A program made the position numbers and the translations under genes. Below the pieces are notes generated by a model. The model did not search any database. It was not told the DNA's origin and worked only from the letters and a program-made list of their open reading frames with translations. 64,000 nt of DNA from Entoloma clypeatum. Lineage: Eukaryota; Basidiomycota; Agaricomycetes; Agaricales; Entolomataceae. Below are positions 10,401 to 20,439 of this stretch, one piece after another; position 1 is the stretch's first letter; each line of letters starts with the position of its first letter. Location of the stretch: contig OY751489.1 in NCBI GenBank assembly GCA_963565915.1, forward strand, positions 186,001 through 250,000. Reading direction: 5' to 3'.

Positions 10401-11131
10401 ACCCACTGGTGAGGAGACACAGCGCGGGGCGGCCCGCGATTGGCAGATATTGCACAGTCAGTGATTGGTGGATGTGTTGGTTCAATGTTGCATGATGCAC
10501 GACACACACACACATCAAACATGTCAACTACATGTAAACAAATCTCCAAAATATTGCACATCCTCCTCATTATCTCTCCACAGGAACAAGTAAACTTTTC
10601 TACTATATCAGTTAGATAGGGGAGCATGTTGTATCATCAAGTATGTATTTATTTTATCAAATTTTGCCACGGATTCAAAGTTATCAAGGTCCCATGGTCT
10701 AAACCAAATTATAGTAAACAATGCACAAAAGACATTGTGCAGGTGTGCATGCTGCCTTTCTCATGCTTTAATAATAGTTTGAAGTAATAGGACTCATGAA
10801 TACATATGTATTAACCTTGTGACACACTTTGTATAATTTTTAGCAGTCCAGATAAGATAGAAATAATCAAATGTTGAAATTTGAGAAAGAGTGTCATATC
10901 TCTCTAAGAAATGAACCAAATTTGAAAAATGAAGATATCCTGAGATCCCCTGAATGTGGAGAATCCAAAGGTGAAATAAAAGATTTTGGTCAAATTTTCA
11001 ACCTATTTTGCTCATATTCAGCTTATTAGATTCTTGAACTTGATTTGAATGGTCTGATGAGGTTTACATACAATATTTCAATGGTATACATACAGTACAT
11101 GTAGATTAAAGTGGTTGTGGAAAGAGGCAAG
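10401..11131 (-). repeat. AT-rich dispersed repeat, copy 1
   Basis: Read on the minus strand this segment aligns with 38150-38855 over its full length: shared landmarks include a GTGGTTGTGGAA word, the ATTCTCC/CATTCAGGGGA region, ATACATAT..ATTAA and the block before ATCCACC. Divergence is substantial (many indels), so these are old copies of one element. It is cut at 11131 by gypsy element A and abuts the satellite on the left. Confidence 0.75.
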
Positions 11132-11598
11132 TGTTAAAGACTGATCAACAAAAATGTCGGAGCTACGTTGTACGCGTCAGAGGGTCGGAGGGTTGGAGCA
11201 CGTGCAATGTAGGGGCAAGGACTTGGCTTCAACTTGTGTGTTGCGCCCTCGCTAATACGTCGGTGTCCTTATTTCGGAGGATCAGAGGATCAGAGCATCG
11301 GAGGTTGGACTCAAGTTAAGAGGACGGGAGGTAAGATGTTGAATCTAAGTTGATATTCAAACTGAAGCTAATACACGATTCTACATAAGTTTAAATACTA
11401 TGTTGGAGGACGTGTGGCTTTGTCAGAGTTGGATAACGAGTGGCTGTCGGAGATTCTTAACATAAGTAAAATGGTTGGATGTAAGTAATGTATGTAGTAA
11501 CGAGATTCATAACAGTAAGTATGCATAATAAGTATTAGTCAAAATGTTGGAGGTGTCGGAATTGGTCAGAAATCATCGGAATTGATCGGAATGTAACA
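11132..11598 (-). repeat. 3' LTR of element A
   Basis: Starts TGTTAAAG and ends GTAACA on the plus strand. It matches the other LTR at 15655-16135 along its length, with point changes and small indels that account for 467 versus 481 bp. Confidence 0.9.
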
Positions 11599-11791
11599 GT
11601 ATTTCCCCCTTAGGGCCGAACCCATAAGGCCTAAGGACCTAGGTGGTCGGTGCATGTGAACTGCGTCATGTGATGCATTGGTTGAAAATACTGTCTGAGT
11701 GGTTCTTTCTTCTTGTTCCCCCCATTCTCTTTTTGTTTCAAAACTCTTCCAAAAAAACCTCAATACGTCAGCAACCGATTTTCAAAAGGAG

Positions 11792-12717
11792 ATGGAGGTG
11801 CTGCAGGCTAAGCTCGCGGAGGTGGAGGCGAAGAAGCGAGCAGCAGAGGAGGAGGCTGTGAGGAAGGCTGAGAAGGAGCGGAGGAAGAGAGGGCTGTGGA
11901 GGCGGCGCGGTTAGCGGAGGAGATGCGGGTAGCGGAGGAGATGCGTCGGGCATCGGAGCTGGCAGCTCAGAAGAGGGCCGATGAAGTGGCTGCTGCACAA
12001 GGCGCATTGAGCAAGGGGTCAGGGGGGCCACAGGCAGAGAGGAAGAAGAAGGTGACGAAGAAGAGGAAGGTAGAGGAGGTGACGGCGACGGTCGGAGAGG
12101 GGTCGGGAGTCGGGGTTGGCGCCTGCAATAGGTGCATTGTGAAGGGCGTCGAATGCGAATGCGATGAGTAAGTTCTTCTTTGGTTTGTCTCTTCTGTTTT
12201 AACCTTTTGTTTTAGGAATAAGTTGTCCTGCAAGGGTTGTGTCAAGGACAAGAAGAAGTGCGAGGTCGGAGCGTCAGAGGGAAAGTTGGAGGTGAAGGAG
12301 GTGAAGAAAACAGTGAAGGTGATTAAGGGGAAGAAAAAGGCATCGGAGATGCTGTCGGAGAGTGGGTCGGAGGACACCGTCTTGGGTGTTCTCAAGATGA
12401 TACTGGCGGAGATGAGGCAGGTGAGGCGACTGCTAATAGCAGTCGAAGGCTCGGTGAACACCGAGTATCAACCCAAGTCGCCGGAGGTGTCGGAGGAAGG
12501 GTCGGAGTCGGAGATGGATATGAGGGAGGAGACACATGAGTTAAGACTGGAGAAGAGGATCGCGAGGAGGATAAGGAAGGATATTGTGAATAGGAGTTGC
12601 CGGAGCTGTCGGATGATTCCGACATGTTGATTTCAGAGCCGTCGGAGAAGGCAGAGTCAGAGGAGGAGTCGGACAAGGAGGAGGGACCGTCAAACAAGAA
12701 ACAACATACTAAGTAGA
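11792..12717 (+). pseudogene. Antisense Zn2Cys6/coiled-coil gene inside element A
   Basis: Plus-strand, opposite to gag-pol, between the chromodomain and the 3' LTR. From ATG 11792 a long Glu/Lys/Arg/Ala coiled coil runs to about 11990, then a basic stretch KKKVTKKRK. A Gal4-like double CxxCx6C motif follows: CNRCIVKGVEC and, after a clean 48-nt intron (12168-12215), CKGCVKDKKKC. Further on come a basic region, a short helix (VLKMILAEMRQVRRLL) and an acidic Ser-rich tail ending at 12717. One-base frame shifts near 11880 and 12590 break the frame, so this copy is a recent pseudogene. The motif spacing fits a zinc-cluster DNA-binding protein; a role in the element is inference. Confidence 0.75.
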
Positions 12718-12743
12718 TAGTAATAGTATTTGTTTTTCTTGTT

Positions 12744-14990
12744 TCAGAGTGACATGAGTGGACCCGGTTTGTCGGGATAAGTGGAATGAAAGTCAGAGAC
12801 AAGCTCGGGGGCATTTTCCAGTTCATTGGCTGGTAGCCAAGAGAATTCTTCATCAGTGTTTTCATATCCTAACCAATGGATGAAATATAGTAGCTTGCAG
12901 CTACGTTGTCGGTCGATCTTTGAGTCGACTATTTCAGCAATCTCGTACTCAAGTTCTCCGTCAATGTCAATCGGAGAAGGCGGAGGTTGGGTCCAATTCG
13001 GAATGGTGTTTGGAGTTGTGGGTTCAAGCATGGAGACGTGGTAGATGGGGTGAACTCCGCGGAATGTGTCGGGGAGTCAGAGGGTAAAGGAGTGTGTGCC
13101 GGGTTGTGCAATGATCTCATATGGTCCCAAGTACTTTTCTGAGAGTTTCTTGGATGGGCATGTTGTGCGGAAGAACTGTGCTTTGACGAAAACCTGTTGT
13201 CTGACAGAGAACGTTGGAGCTGCGATCCGATTGTTGTCGGAGGACTTTTGGTAACGTCGTTGAGCATCGGAGATGGTGGATTTCAGTTCTTGGTGAAGTT
13301 CGTCTAAGTCGGTCACGAAGGATCGGGCTCGGGAAGAGGCGAGGTCTCGTTCCGGGTGAACAGTAATGTTCGGATGGTAACCCTTGTTAGCAAAGAAGGG
13401 AGATATGCCAGTGGTAGCACTAGGTGCATTGTTGTACGCGAACTCCGCAATCGGAAGGAGAGCGGACCAGTTGTCCTGTTGGTAGTTGCAGAATATCCGC
13501 AAGTACTGTTCGAGGGTCTGGTTAGTGCGTTCGGTTTGGCCATCACCTTCGGGGTGGTAACCGGAGGTGAAGTGGAGGGTCATGTTTAGAGCCTTTCCGA
13601 GAGATCGGAAGAATTGGGAGACGAATTCGGGGCCGCGGTCAGAGGTGACATGTTCGGGGACGCCATGTTTAGAGAAGACATGCAATACGAAGAGTACAGC
13701 AAGGTCTTCGGAGGTGCAGTGAATTGTTGTCGGAATGAAAATACTTTGTTTTGTTAATCGGTCAACGATAACGAGGATTGAATCAAAGTTGTCGGAGGTT
13801 GGAAGGGTCTCGATGAAATCCATTGAGATAGAATTCCAAGGTCGTTCGGGGATCGGAAGCTGTTTGAGTAGACCGTAAGGCTTGTGTCTTTGTGGCTTCG
13901 ATCACATGCAAGTGGTACATGACTTGCAATAGTGTTTGACGAAATCTCGTATTCCGGGCCAGGTGTAATCGTGCTGAATGAGACTGAGTGTCTTGTTCTG
14001 ACCTGGGTGTCCAGCAAGCATATGATTGTGCTTGTGCTGTAGGACTCGGAGTTGGAGGTTGTCGGAGTTGGGACCATATATCTGATTGTCATGTTGGAGG
14101 AAACCATTGGGGTTGAGAGACCAGCGGGGTTTAGGATCTTTGGAAAGAGTGTCAGAAGGAAGTGCTGTGAGTATGTCGTGGTGAAGCTTTTCTGTGTCCA
14201 TGATAATGGTTGCACGGAGGACGAGCTCAAGGAGTTGAGTCGCGCGAACTGAAGTGGAGAGCTGTTCTTGCAAAAAGACTGGTCGGAGGTTGGTTGGATT
14301 GATGTCAATGTAGTCGCTATTTCCCCTTTAGGGTAGACATCCCAACATCTGGTTAGAGAGTTGGGTTTAGTTCCCAATCGGCCGGGGCGGAATTGGATGA
14401 TGAGGTTGAACTGAGAAAGGGATTCCAACCATTGGACTTGTCGGCGTGAAAGAACTTTGGTGGTGGCAAAATACTCGAGATTTTTGTGGTCGGTAACGAC
14501 GTCAATTGGAGTACCGGAGCCTTTGAGGTAATGGCGCCAAATTTTAAATGCTTCGTAGATGGCAAGAAGTTCCTTATCGTGGGTGTCATAGTTTACTTTG
14601 GGGGCCGTAAAGGTGTGGGAATGGAATGCGACGGGGTGGACTTCATTGTCGGAGTGACAATCAACAAAATAGCCGCTAGGGCATAGTCCGATGCGTCGGT
14701 TTCGACAATTATCGGAGAGTCGGGGATCCAGTGTGTCAGGATCAGAGCGGTGGTAAATGCCTTTTTCAGGTCATTAAAAGTGGTTCGAGCGTTGTCGGAG
14801 AACAGCCAAGTGGCATGTTTCCTGGTTAAATGAGTGAGTGGAATAGTGATGTTGGAATAGAATGGAATGAAACGTTGGTAAAAGTTTGCAAAACCTAAAA
14901 GGAGCTTTACAAGCATGGAGATATGTGGCTGCATTGACCATGGTAATCTGTGGCAGGTCGGAGGTGTTCGGAGTGAGCGGATCAGATTAC
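12744..14990 (-). pseudogene. Element A pol remnant (RT thumb, RNase H, integrase, chromodomain)
   Basis: Reading leftwards: a reverse-transcriptase tail LLLGFANFYQRF, RNase H (VETDASDYALAA, then TDHKNLEYF in a shifted frame), the integrase zinc domain (HNHMLAGHPGQNKTL..CKSCTTC) and the integrase core with D/D/E neighbourhoods (MDFIETLPTSDNFD, HVTSDRGPEFVSQFF, GYHPEGDGQTERTNQTLEQYL). Last is a chromodomain at 13031-12744 (EYEIAEIVDSKID..LYFIHWLGYENTDEEFSW). Frame shifts fall near 14580, 14300, 13860 and 13070. The reverse-transcriptase palm with its YxDD box and the protease are absent, so gag is joined directly to the RT tail. Confidence 0.88.
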
Positions 14991-15608
14991 TTTCAACTCG
15001 GCGAGAGTCTTTGGTTTGGGAAAAGTCCCCAAAACATCCTTGATGTGTTCCGCTAAACTGGTATAGTACCAATATTGGAGTGCGCCATCATCCCACTGCG
15101 TGTGAGCGGAAAGACATTTGAAGTCCACATTGTAACGTAGGATCTTCTGATTGTCGCGCATCTGAAGGTGATCCAGGCTATCCTCTGCTTCTCTGGTCGG
15201 ATCGATAGGTCTGAATTCGGATCAGAGGATGTGGACAAAGGTGGACCAGTTGTCCAACCAGACAGAGTCATTGTTGGACTCTCCCAAGAGGGTGGGCTCA
15301 AACCATTTGAGCGCAGTTCCTCAGAGGTATGACAGAGCGAAACTGACTTTGTTATCATTGTCGTCAAAGGCGGGGTTGTTTCGGAAATATAGTGTGCATT
15401 GTGCGAGAAAACTGGTGAGTTTCCGAGAGTCGGAACCATCAAAAGTGTCGGGTGTTCGGGGACGTGGTGTCAGAGATATGGGGTCAGGTTTGGGTTCTGC
15501 GGAAAGATCTTGGAATGTATGTAGAAATGACGCCCTGGTGTCCTGCAGGTTTGAAGCTTCTGCCGCGGCTGCTGCTGCGCGGGAGTTCTGAGTGGTGCGG
15601 GCTGCCAT
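14991..15608 (-). pseudogene. Element A gag remnant
   Basis: Begins MAARTTQNSR at 15608 and contains the Ty3 gag core FDGSDSRKLTSFLAQC..VSFALSYL. A TGA at 15321-15323 sits where the family has arginine (R-GTALKWFEP), a CGA to TGA change. The frame then continues to about 15000 (SEFRPIDPTREAEDSL) before running into the polymerase remnant. No zinc knuckle remains. Confidence 0.8.
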
Positions 15609-15640
15609 AACTGGAATTTGAAATACGGATAAGCGAGTGG

Positions 15641-15651
15641 CAGTTTGAATA
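15641..15651 (-). promoter_or_regulatory. Self-complementary primer-binding site of element A
   Basis: Three bases inside the 5' LTR the element RNA would read TATTCAAACTG. The LTR itself contains the exact complement CAGTTTGAATA (15890-15900 on the opposite strand), 33 nt downstream of a TATTTAAA box, where transcription would be expected to start. This is the self-priming geometry known from Tf1/sushi elements. Confidence 0.6.
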
Positions 15652-15654
15652 TAC

Positions 15655-16135
15655 TGTTAAGAACTGATCGACAAAAACGTCGGAGCTACGTCGGACACGT
15701 CGGAGGGTTGGAGGGTGGTCGTCGCGTGTGCAACGTAGGGGCAAGGACTTGGCTTCAACTTGTGTGTTGCGCCCTCGCTAATACGTCGGTGTCCTTATTT
15801 CGGAGGATCAGAGGGTCAGAGGATTGGAGGTCAGACTCAAGTTAAGAGTTGGAAAGAGGATGGGAGGTAAGATGTTGAATCTAAGTTGATATTCAAACTG
15901 AAGGTAATACACGATTCTACATAAGTTTAAATACTATGTCGGAGGACATGTGGCTTCATCAGAGTTGGATAACGAGTGGCTGTCGGAGATTCTTAACACA
16001 AGTAAAAATGGTTGGATGTAAGTAATGTACGTAGTAACGAGATTTATAACAGTAAGTATGCATAATAAGTATTAGTCAAAATGTTAAAGGTGTCGGAATT
16101 GGTCGGAAATTGTCGGAATTGATCGGAATGTAACA
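15655..16135 (-). repeat. 5' LTR of element A
   Basis: Starts TGTTAAGAAC and ends GTAACA on the plus strand. Read in element direction it carries a TATTTAAA promoter box (15933-15925 on the plus-strand numbering). Confidence 0.9.
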
Positions 16136-17884
16136 CCCATTCCTTATATGTGAGAGAAAGAAAAGACTTCAGACAGAAGGGGACGAGAATGTTTGCCACA
16201 TAATCATTGGGATCCCATCAGCAGCCCATCGGATCAGCGGGAGCGTGACCTTGGACAGGCCAGATGAGCAGGAGGGAAGGGGAACAGAGGGGGCGGGTTG
16301 AGGTGCAGCCTTAGGGTTGAAGTTCTTCAAGAACGCAGGGAGGTAGGAGGGCCGTGGTTGCAGGGGGAGGTGGGCCGCTGCATTTGGGGGCAGATGCATG
16401 AGGGGGCTCAGGACTCAAGGGTCTTGAAGAGCAGGGGACAGGTGCCGGTTTGGATGGCAGAAGGTGGGGCGATCTGGGTGGAGACTGATGATGTCTCTTG
16501 CCAGAGGGAGGGGGTCGCCATTCATGAGCTGACAGAGGAGCCACTGAAGGCCCTTTCAGGACAGGGACAGGGAGGGAGGAGGGGGCACAAGAGGGGGTGG
16601 GGGAAGTGGAGGCCACAGAGGCATAGGAGCATGTGGAAGATGAAGGCGCCGGCGGAGACGCTAGAGGTGTGGGCATTCGTGGGTCTAGGGCTGAGGCCTG
16701 GACTGCCACAGAAGCGCAAGCATGAGGCGGTGCCTGGGAAGGCACAGAGGAAAGGGTGGGCACTTGTAGCGGGTCTGGACCAGAGGTCTGGGCTGCTGCA
16801 GAGACGTGGGGGGCATGAGGCGTTTGCGAGGAACGTGTGTGGGAGGGAGAGTCTGCATCAAGCAGGACTGGTGGGCAGCTGAAGGCATCTGGGTGGACGA
16901 GTTCGCCAACTGTTGGTGTTCTGTGTAATGGTCAATCCATGACGAGAAGTACTTTAGACGGTTTCGGAATGTTGGGGACAGTTCAGAAAAGGTGAAAGGG
17001 GACTCGCAAAAGTAGTAATTCACGGTGTCCATGCAGAATGAACGTTTGAGATCGCCAAGGAAATTGGTGTGTTCTATGTTGGCAAAAACGGGGCAAACCA
17101 AGTATTTGTGGAGAGGATGATTATCTGGGAGAAGATCATTGTTACGGGGGGGAGCGCCAGGAATGGGCACACTAGGTGCATTCTGCTGCTTGGAAGGGTT
17201 CTTGCGAGGCATGAAGGATGAGATCGTAGTATCAATGCAAGGTCAAAGACCCAGACCTGCACAGAGGATGTGTTGGATGCTACTGTGCTACTACAACAAG
17301 CACAGATCGACAAAAAGCGCGGGTGCCTGGCAATCGATGATGGTGGTTAGAGGAAGAGGAAGGTGCTTGTGATCCCAGGATAGTTCGACCCCACTTTTAT
17401 TTTTATTTTTTTTAAAACCTCAATTTATATTCCAGCGCCCGATCGCAGTCCGGTCTTGTACACTAAGTTACAAATTTAATGAGAACTACAGATGACAGTA
17501 TTAGAGAGTAATGCCCTGTGGTCACGGCACATGTGCGGAGAGAAATATATAAGTATCTGAGAGTGGGGTCCGCCCATGGATCAAGTCCACAAGAACAGAG
17601 ACCGTAGTAACTAAAGAGACCATGAAAGAAAGAAAAACATAACACTGAAGCTCACCCGATAAGTTAGGGTGGGGGAAAGGCGAATAACGCGGGATGATTT
17701 GCGAGCATCCCCAGGAAATTGCCGATGTTGTACCTTTTGTTGGCAAGATTTAGGGCCCCCCTTGCGGGGGACCCTGGTATGTCACAGTTGGTCACCTCGG
17801 GCCATTACTGACCCTCGGATTTATCCCAAGCTTGCCCATCCTGGAATCAACTTAGATTCACACCTGAGCTTATTAATCTCAAGT
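16136..17884. other. Repeat-flanked stretch with one unrecognised ORF region
   Basis: Between element A and the solo LTR only the minus-strand frames at 16311-17212 stand out. A GC-rich hairpin occurs at 17747-17775 (AGGGCCCCCC..GGGGGACCCT). T- and A-rich runs lie around 17394-17415. Confidence 0.4.
16311..17212 (-). pseudogene. Unrecognised proline-rich protein, frame-shifted
   Basis: A 175-codon frame from ATG 17212 (MPRKNPSKQQNAPSV) contains a globular-looking part with PLHKYLVCPVFANIEHTNFL and LKRSFCMDTVNYYFCESPFTF. It is followed by a Pro/Ser-rich tail that continues in another frame to 16311. The two frames overlap, so one or more indels are likely. Its place among transposons suggests a repeat-borne ORF. 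No family is recognised. Confidence 0.35.
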
Positions 17885-18341
17885 TGTTATGGTTGACAAA
17901 CCCATGTGATGCTTAGGCAGAGAGGCTTAAGTAGCAAAGGCGGATACCAAGGTGATTGCTAGATCTGGGAATACATGCAATGTATGTACCCTATATATAC
18001 TAGAAGGTCGAGTCATCTAGATGACTCTAGAGCGGTTCCGGTCTGACTCCAGAAGCGGACCCGGAGTAGGTGTCTATGGTAACTGCTGCGGCATGAGTCA
18101 GAGTATCTAAGTATAGTCCAATAAGTAACACGATGTCAAGGATGTGTGAGAGTAACCATCTAGATATGGTAACGATGACCATACTGTAGTGAGTAAGTGG
18201 AGGCCGGGGCCCGAATGATGTAAAAGTGAATAGTAAGCATGAAACCAATAGATAAGATGAAACTGGCCATTAATCAGATAAGGCCTCTATGTCTTGTATC
18301 TTGTCTGAGCGATCAATGCCATGGATAGCGAATCCATAACA
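17885..18341 (-). mobile_element. Solo LTR (457 bp), distant relative of family Y
   Basis: Starts TGTTATGGTTGACAAACCC and ends CCATAACA, bordered by a perfect 5-bp duplication CAAGT (17880-17884, 18342-18346). On the minus strand it has a TATATA box followed by AGATCTAGCAATCACC, the counterpart of the RNA start region in family Y LTRs, and TGAGTCA-type words. No internal region is left. Confidence 0.88.
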
Positions 18342-18522
18342 CAAGTGAACCAACAGAGGATTTAGTACTCTCGAGCCAGTCTTATACCAGACTGCTATGG
18401 CCCACTACCCAATTGGGTAGCTTCCCGTTGCCAGGCAGATGGTTCGCTGATGCCAACTGGGCGGATCCCCATCTGTCCCAGCTCTCTGTCTTGCCACAAG
18501 GCCAACCAGTTTGTGCACTTCA

Positions 18523-19066
18523 TGTTACACTTTTTCACCCTCTTCCTATGCACCTTCACGCGACCCTTCGACCCTCGATTCCTATCCAACCCCGTTTCAC
18601 TTAACTCCGATGACCCTGGGACACATGTCCCCTCTATCAGCGCTATAACTCAGACAATTCCCCTTTTAGCTACATTTTCACTTGTTATCTCTGACTCACA
18701 GCCTTGAGGCCTTATCTCTGACTCGTATGCCACAGCCCCCTTGAAACATCTATCTAACCAATGGCTTATTTAGCTCCTGCGCAGCACTTACTTATTTATA
18801 GCCATAGAATAACATATAAAAGACCTGTAACCTTAGAGTAGAGGTCCTCAGCTTGACCTAGGCAAACAACGCTTACTTGTCTATTCTTCGAACGCTCTCC
18901 AACTAAGTGCCTTGCGAGGACTTAGCTCTGCCAGACCCCGAACCGAGTCGTCCTTCTGAGGAACTCACTGATCTTGATCAAGTCATCCTACTGAGGAACT
19001 TGTGTGGAAACAGTATGAACCCACGTGACTAGGACCTTGTACCGATTGTAGGCTATCGCCGTAACA
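18523..19066 (+). repeat. 5' LTR of element X
   Basis: Runs TGTTACACTTTTTC to GCCGTAACA. It matches the reassembled 3' LTR base for base apart from scattered substitutions. A TATAAAA box lies at 18815-18821. Confidence 0.92.
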
Positions 19067-19068
19067 AA

Positions 19069-19080
19069 AGGTCAAGCTGA
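19069..19080 (+). promoter_or_regulatory. Self-complementary primer-binding site of element X
   Basis: AGGTCAAGCTGA, two bases after the LTR, is the exact complement of TCAGCTTGACCT at 18848-18859 in the same LTR. The latter lies 33 nt after the TATA box, so it would be the 5' end of the RNA. Twelve of twelve bases pair. Confidence 0.65.
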
Positions 19081-19366
19081 TCTATGTTGTCAACCCACCG
19101 CGGTTTTAGACACAAGGATTCCTCCCCAACAATCAACCTTTGGACTCCCATCTGACTCAGAAGACGAACAGGAGTTGGTTGACGCACCCATCACACCATG
19201 ACAACTGCCAACACTGTACAGAAGAATAACCTCCTCTTTCGTACCAGTCAACCCCACATCACCCTCTCACCTCTCCCCGAGACGAATCCCGCTGCCACCA
19301 GCTGTTGCTGTTGCTGCACCCAGACCAAAGACCCCAGACACCCCAGTTAAACCAGCACCTGTAGAA

Positions 19367-19577
19367 ATGACTTCTCAGGCAAGAACCCCAGAAAAAGAAA
19401 TCAAGATCAGCCCGCTGGTGATCTTCAATGGAGACAGAAGAAAACTGTCAGAATATTTTTGTTCGATGCAAACTTATATTTGGAAATGAACGATGACATC
19501 TACAACTCTGACAAGAAGAAAATTCTCTTCACTGTCTCATACATGAAAGGAGGAACTGTCGGGCCGTGGAAGGAGTC
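19367..19577 (+). pseudogene. Element X gag, N-terminal fragment
   Basis: From ATG 19367 (MTSQARTPEKE) the frame reads into a gypsy gag core (LVIFNGDRRKLSE, then after a small shift near 19455 LFDANLYLEMNDDIYNSDKK and FTVSYMKGGTVGPW). It is cut at 19577 by the LTR of Y1. Confidence 0.7.
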
Positions 19578-19966
19578 TGTTATGCTTAACAAACCGTTCC
19601 AAGGTTCGGGCAGAGTATGCAGGAAAGTGGAAAGGCAAAGAGCAAAGTGATTGCTAAATCTAAGGAATGTAGCTATGGTACATGGGGTTTATATAGTACT
19701 GGCTACGAGCGGTAGCGAGTGAGTCAGTAGCTGCGGAAGGCAGTGCGGATGAGTCAGTAACTGCGGAAAGGCAGTGCGAAGTGAGTCAGACGACTGCGGA
19801 CTGAGTAATCCCTACTGTGGAGTGTGAGTCAGCGCGGGAGCGAAGTATACTAAAGGAGAATGGTAGAGTAAAGGTAAATGAATAAGCGGTCCGATGAGTC
19901 AAAGAAATAATGAAGGTACAATGCAAGGGAAAAGTGCGTAACATACAAACGGGTAAGTCCGTAACA
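19578..19966 (-). repeat. 3' LTR of Y1 with five TGAGTCA sites
   Basis: The 389-bp LTR ends TGTT..AACA. TGAGTCA, the Gcn4/AP-1 type binding word, occurs at 19720, 19750, 19782, 19825 and 19895, several within a tandem repeat of GAGTCAG..CTGCGGAAGGCAGTGCG. A TATATAAA box is on the minus strand near 19694. Confidence 0.88.
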
Positions 19967-20000
19967 TGTTCCCCTCCTCAAGCTCTGTGTCCTCACAGAG

Positions 20001-20363
20001 TCATTGTCCCCATCCTCCGGCATCGTCATTGTTTGTCCAGGAGCCATTCTCCTTGAGGCTCCAATCGTCTATTAGCTCTTCATTGATGGCGACGGCGAGC
20101 TCGAGACTCCGGACAACTAGTCGGATGCGCCGGTTTTCAATGACCAGCGTACGGGTGTATTTCCCGAGGATTTGTTTTTCTTCGGGGGTTGGTGCGACGG
20201 GGAGGTCGGATAAAGAATGGAGGCAGATGTGCATCTGTCGATGCAGGATGTCAGCAAGCGAGGCTTCTAGCGCATGGATCTGGTCTCTCATGGAGAGGGC
20301 TTCACCCATGAGGGCAGTGATGGCAGGGTTGGTTTCAGTGGATGTGGTGGTGGCGGTGGACAT
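20001..20363 (-). CDS. Family Y ORF3 protein (Y1 copy)
   Basis: A 120-residue frame between pol and the 3' LTR, same strand as pol, starting [12 protein letters not shown]. The core is helical and conserved with the two other copies in the window (29313-29684, 31401-31769): [38 protein letters not shown] and INEEL. It lacks cysteines apart from one, and has no transmembrane helix or known motif. The frame upstream to 20450 is also open, but the shared ATG of all three copies is used. It ends next to the polypurine tract, and its function is unknown. Confidence 0.75.
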   Translation of the reverse strand: MSTATTTSTETNPAITALMGEALSMRDQIHALEASLADILHRQMHICLHSLSDLPVAPTPEEKQILGKYTRTLVIENRRIRLVVRSLELAVAINEELIDDWSLKENGSWTNNDDAGGWGQ

Positions 20364-20439
20364 GGTGCGGAGGATGTTGGAGAGATAGAGGAAGAATGGA
20401 GTAGCTATATTGAAGACGGAGCGGAGAACTCGGTGGGTT

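Larger units (their letters stand above)
11132..16135 (-). mobile_element. Degenerate chromodomain Ty3/gypsy element A
   Basis: Two similar LTRs (11132-11598 and 15655-16135) flank a minus-strand gag and pol and a plus-strand accessory gene. Order in the element is LTR, gag, part of reverse transcriptase with RNase H, integrase, chromodomain, antisense gene, LTR, so it is a Ty3/gypsy chromovirus. Protease and the catalytic half of reverse transcriptase are missing and several frames are broken, so it cannot be autonomous. No target duplication is seen (GCAAG on the left, CCCAT on the right), which suggests rearrangement after insertion into the AT-rich repeat. Confidence 0.9.

Noticed and set aside
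8762..10427. CRISPR-like regular repeats
   Set aside because: Units are contiguous 177-bp tandem copies without spacers, and the host is a eukaryote.
11131..16140. Target duplication for element A
   Set aside because: GCAAG and CCCAT do not match, and no 4-6 bp alternative at the LTR edges matches either.
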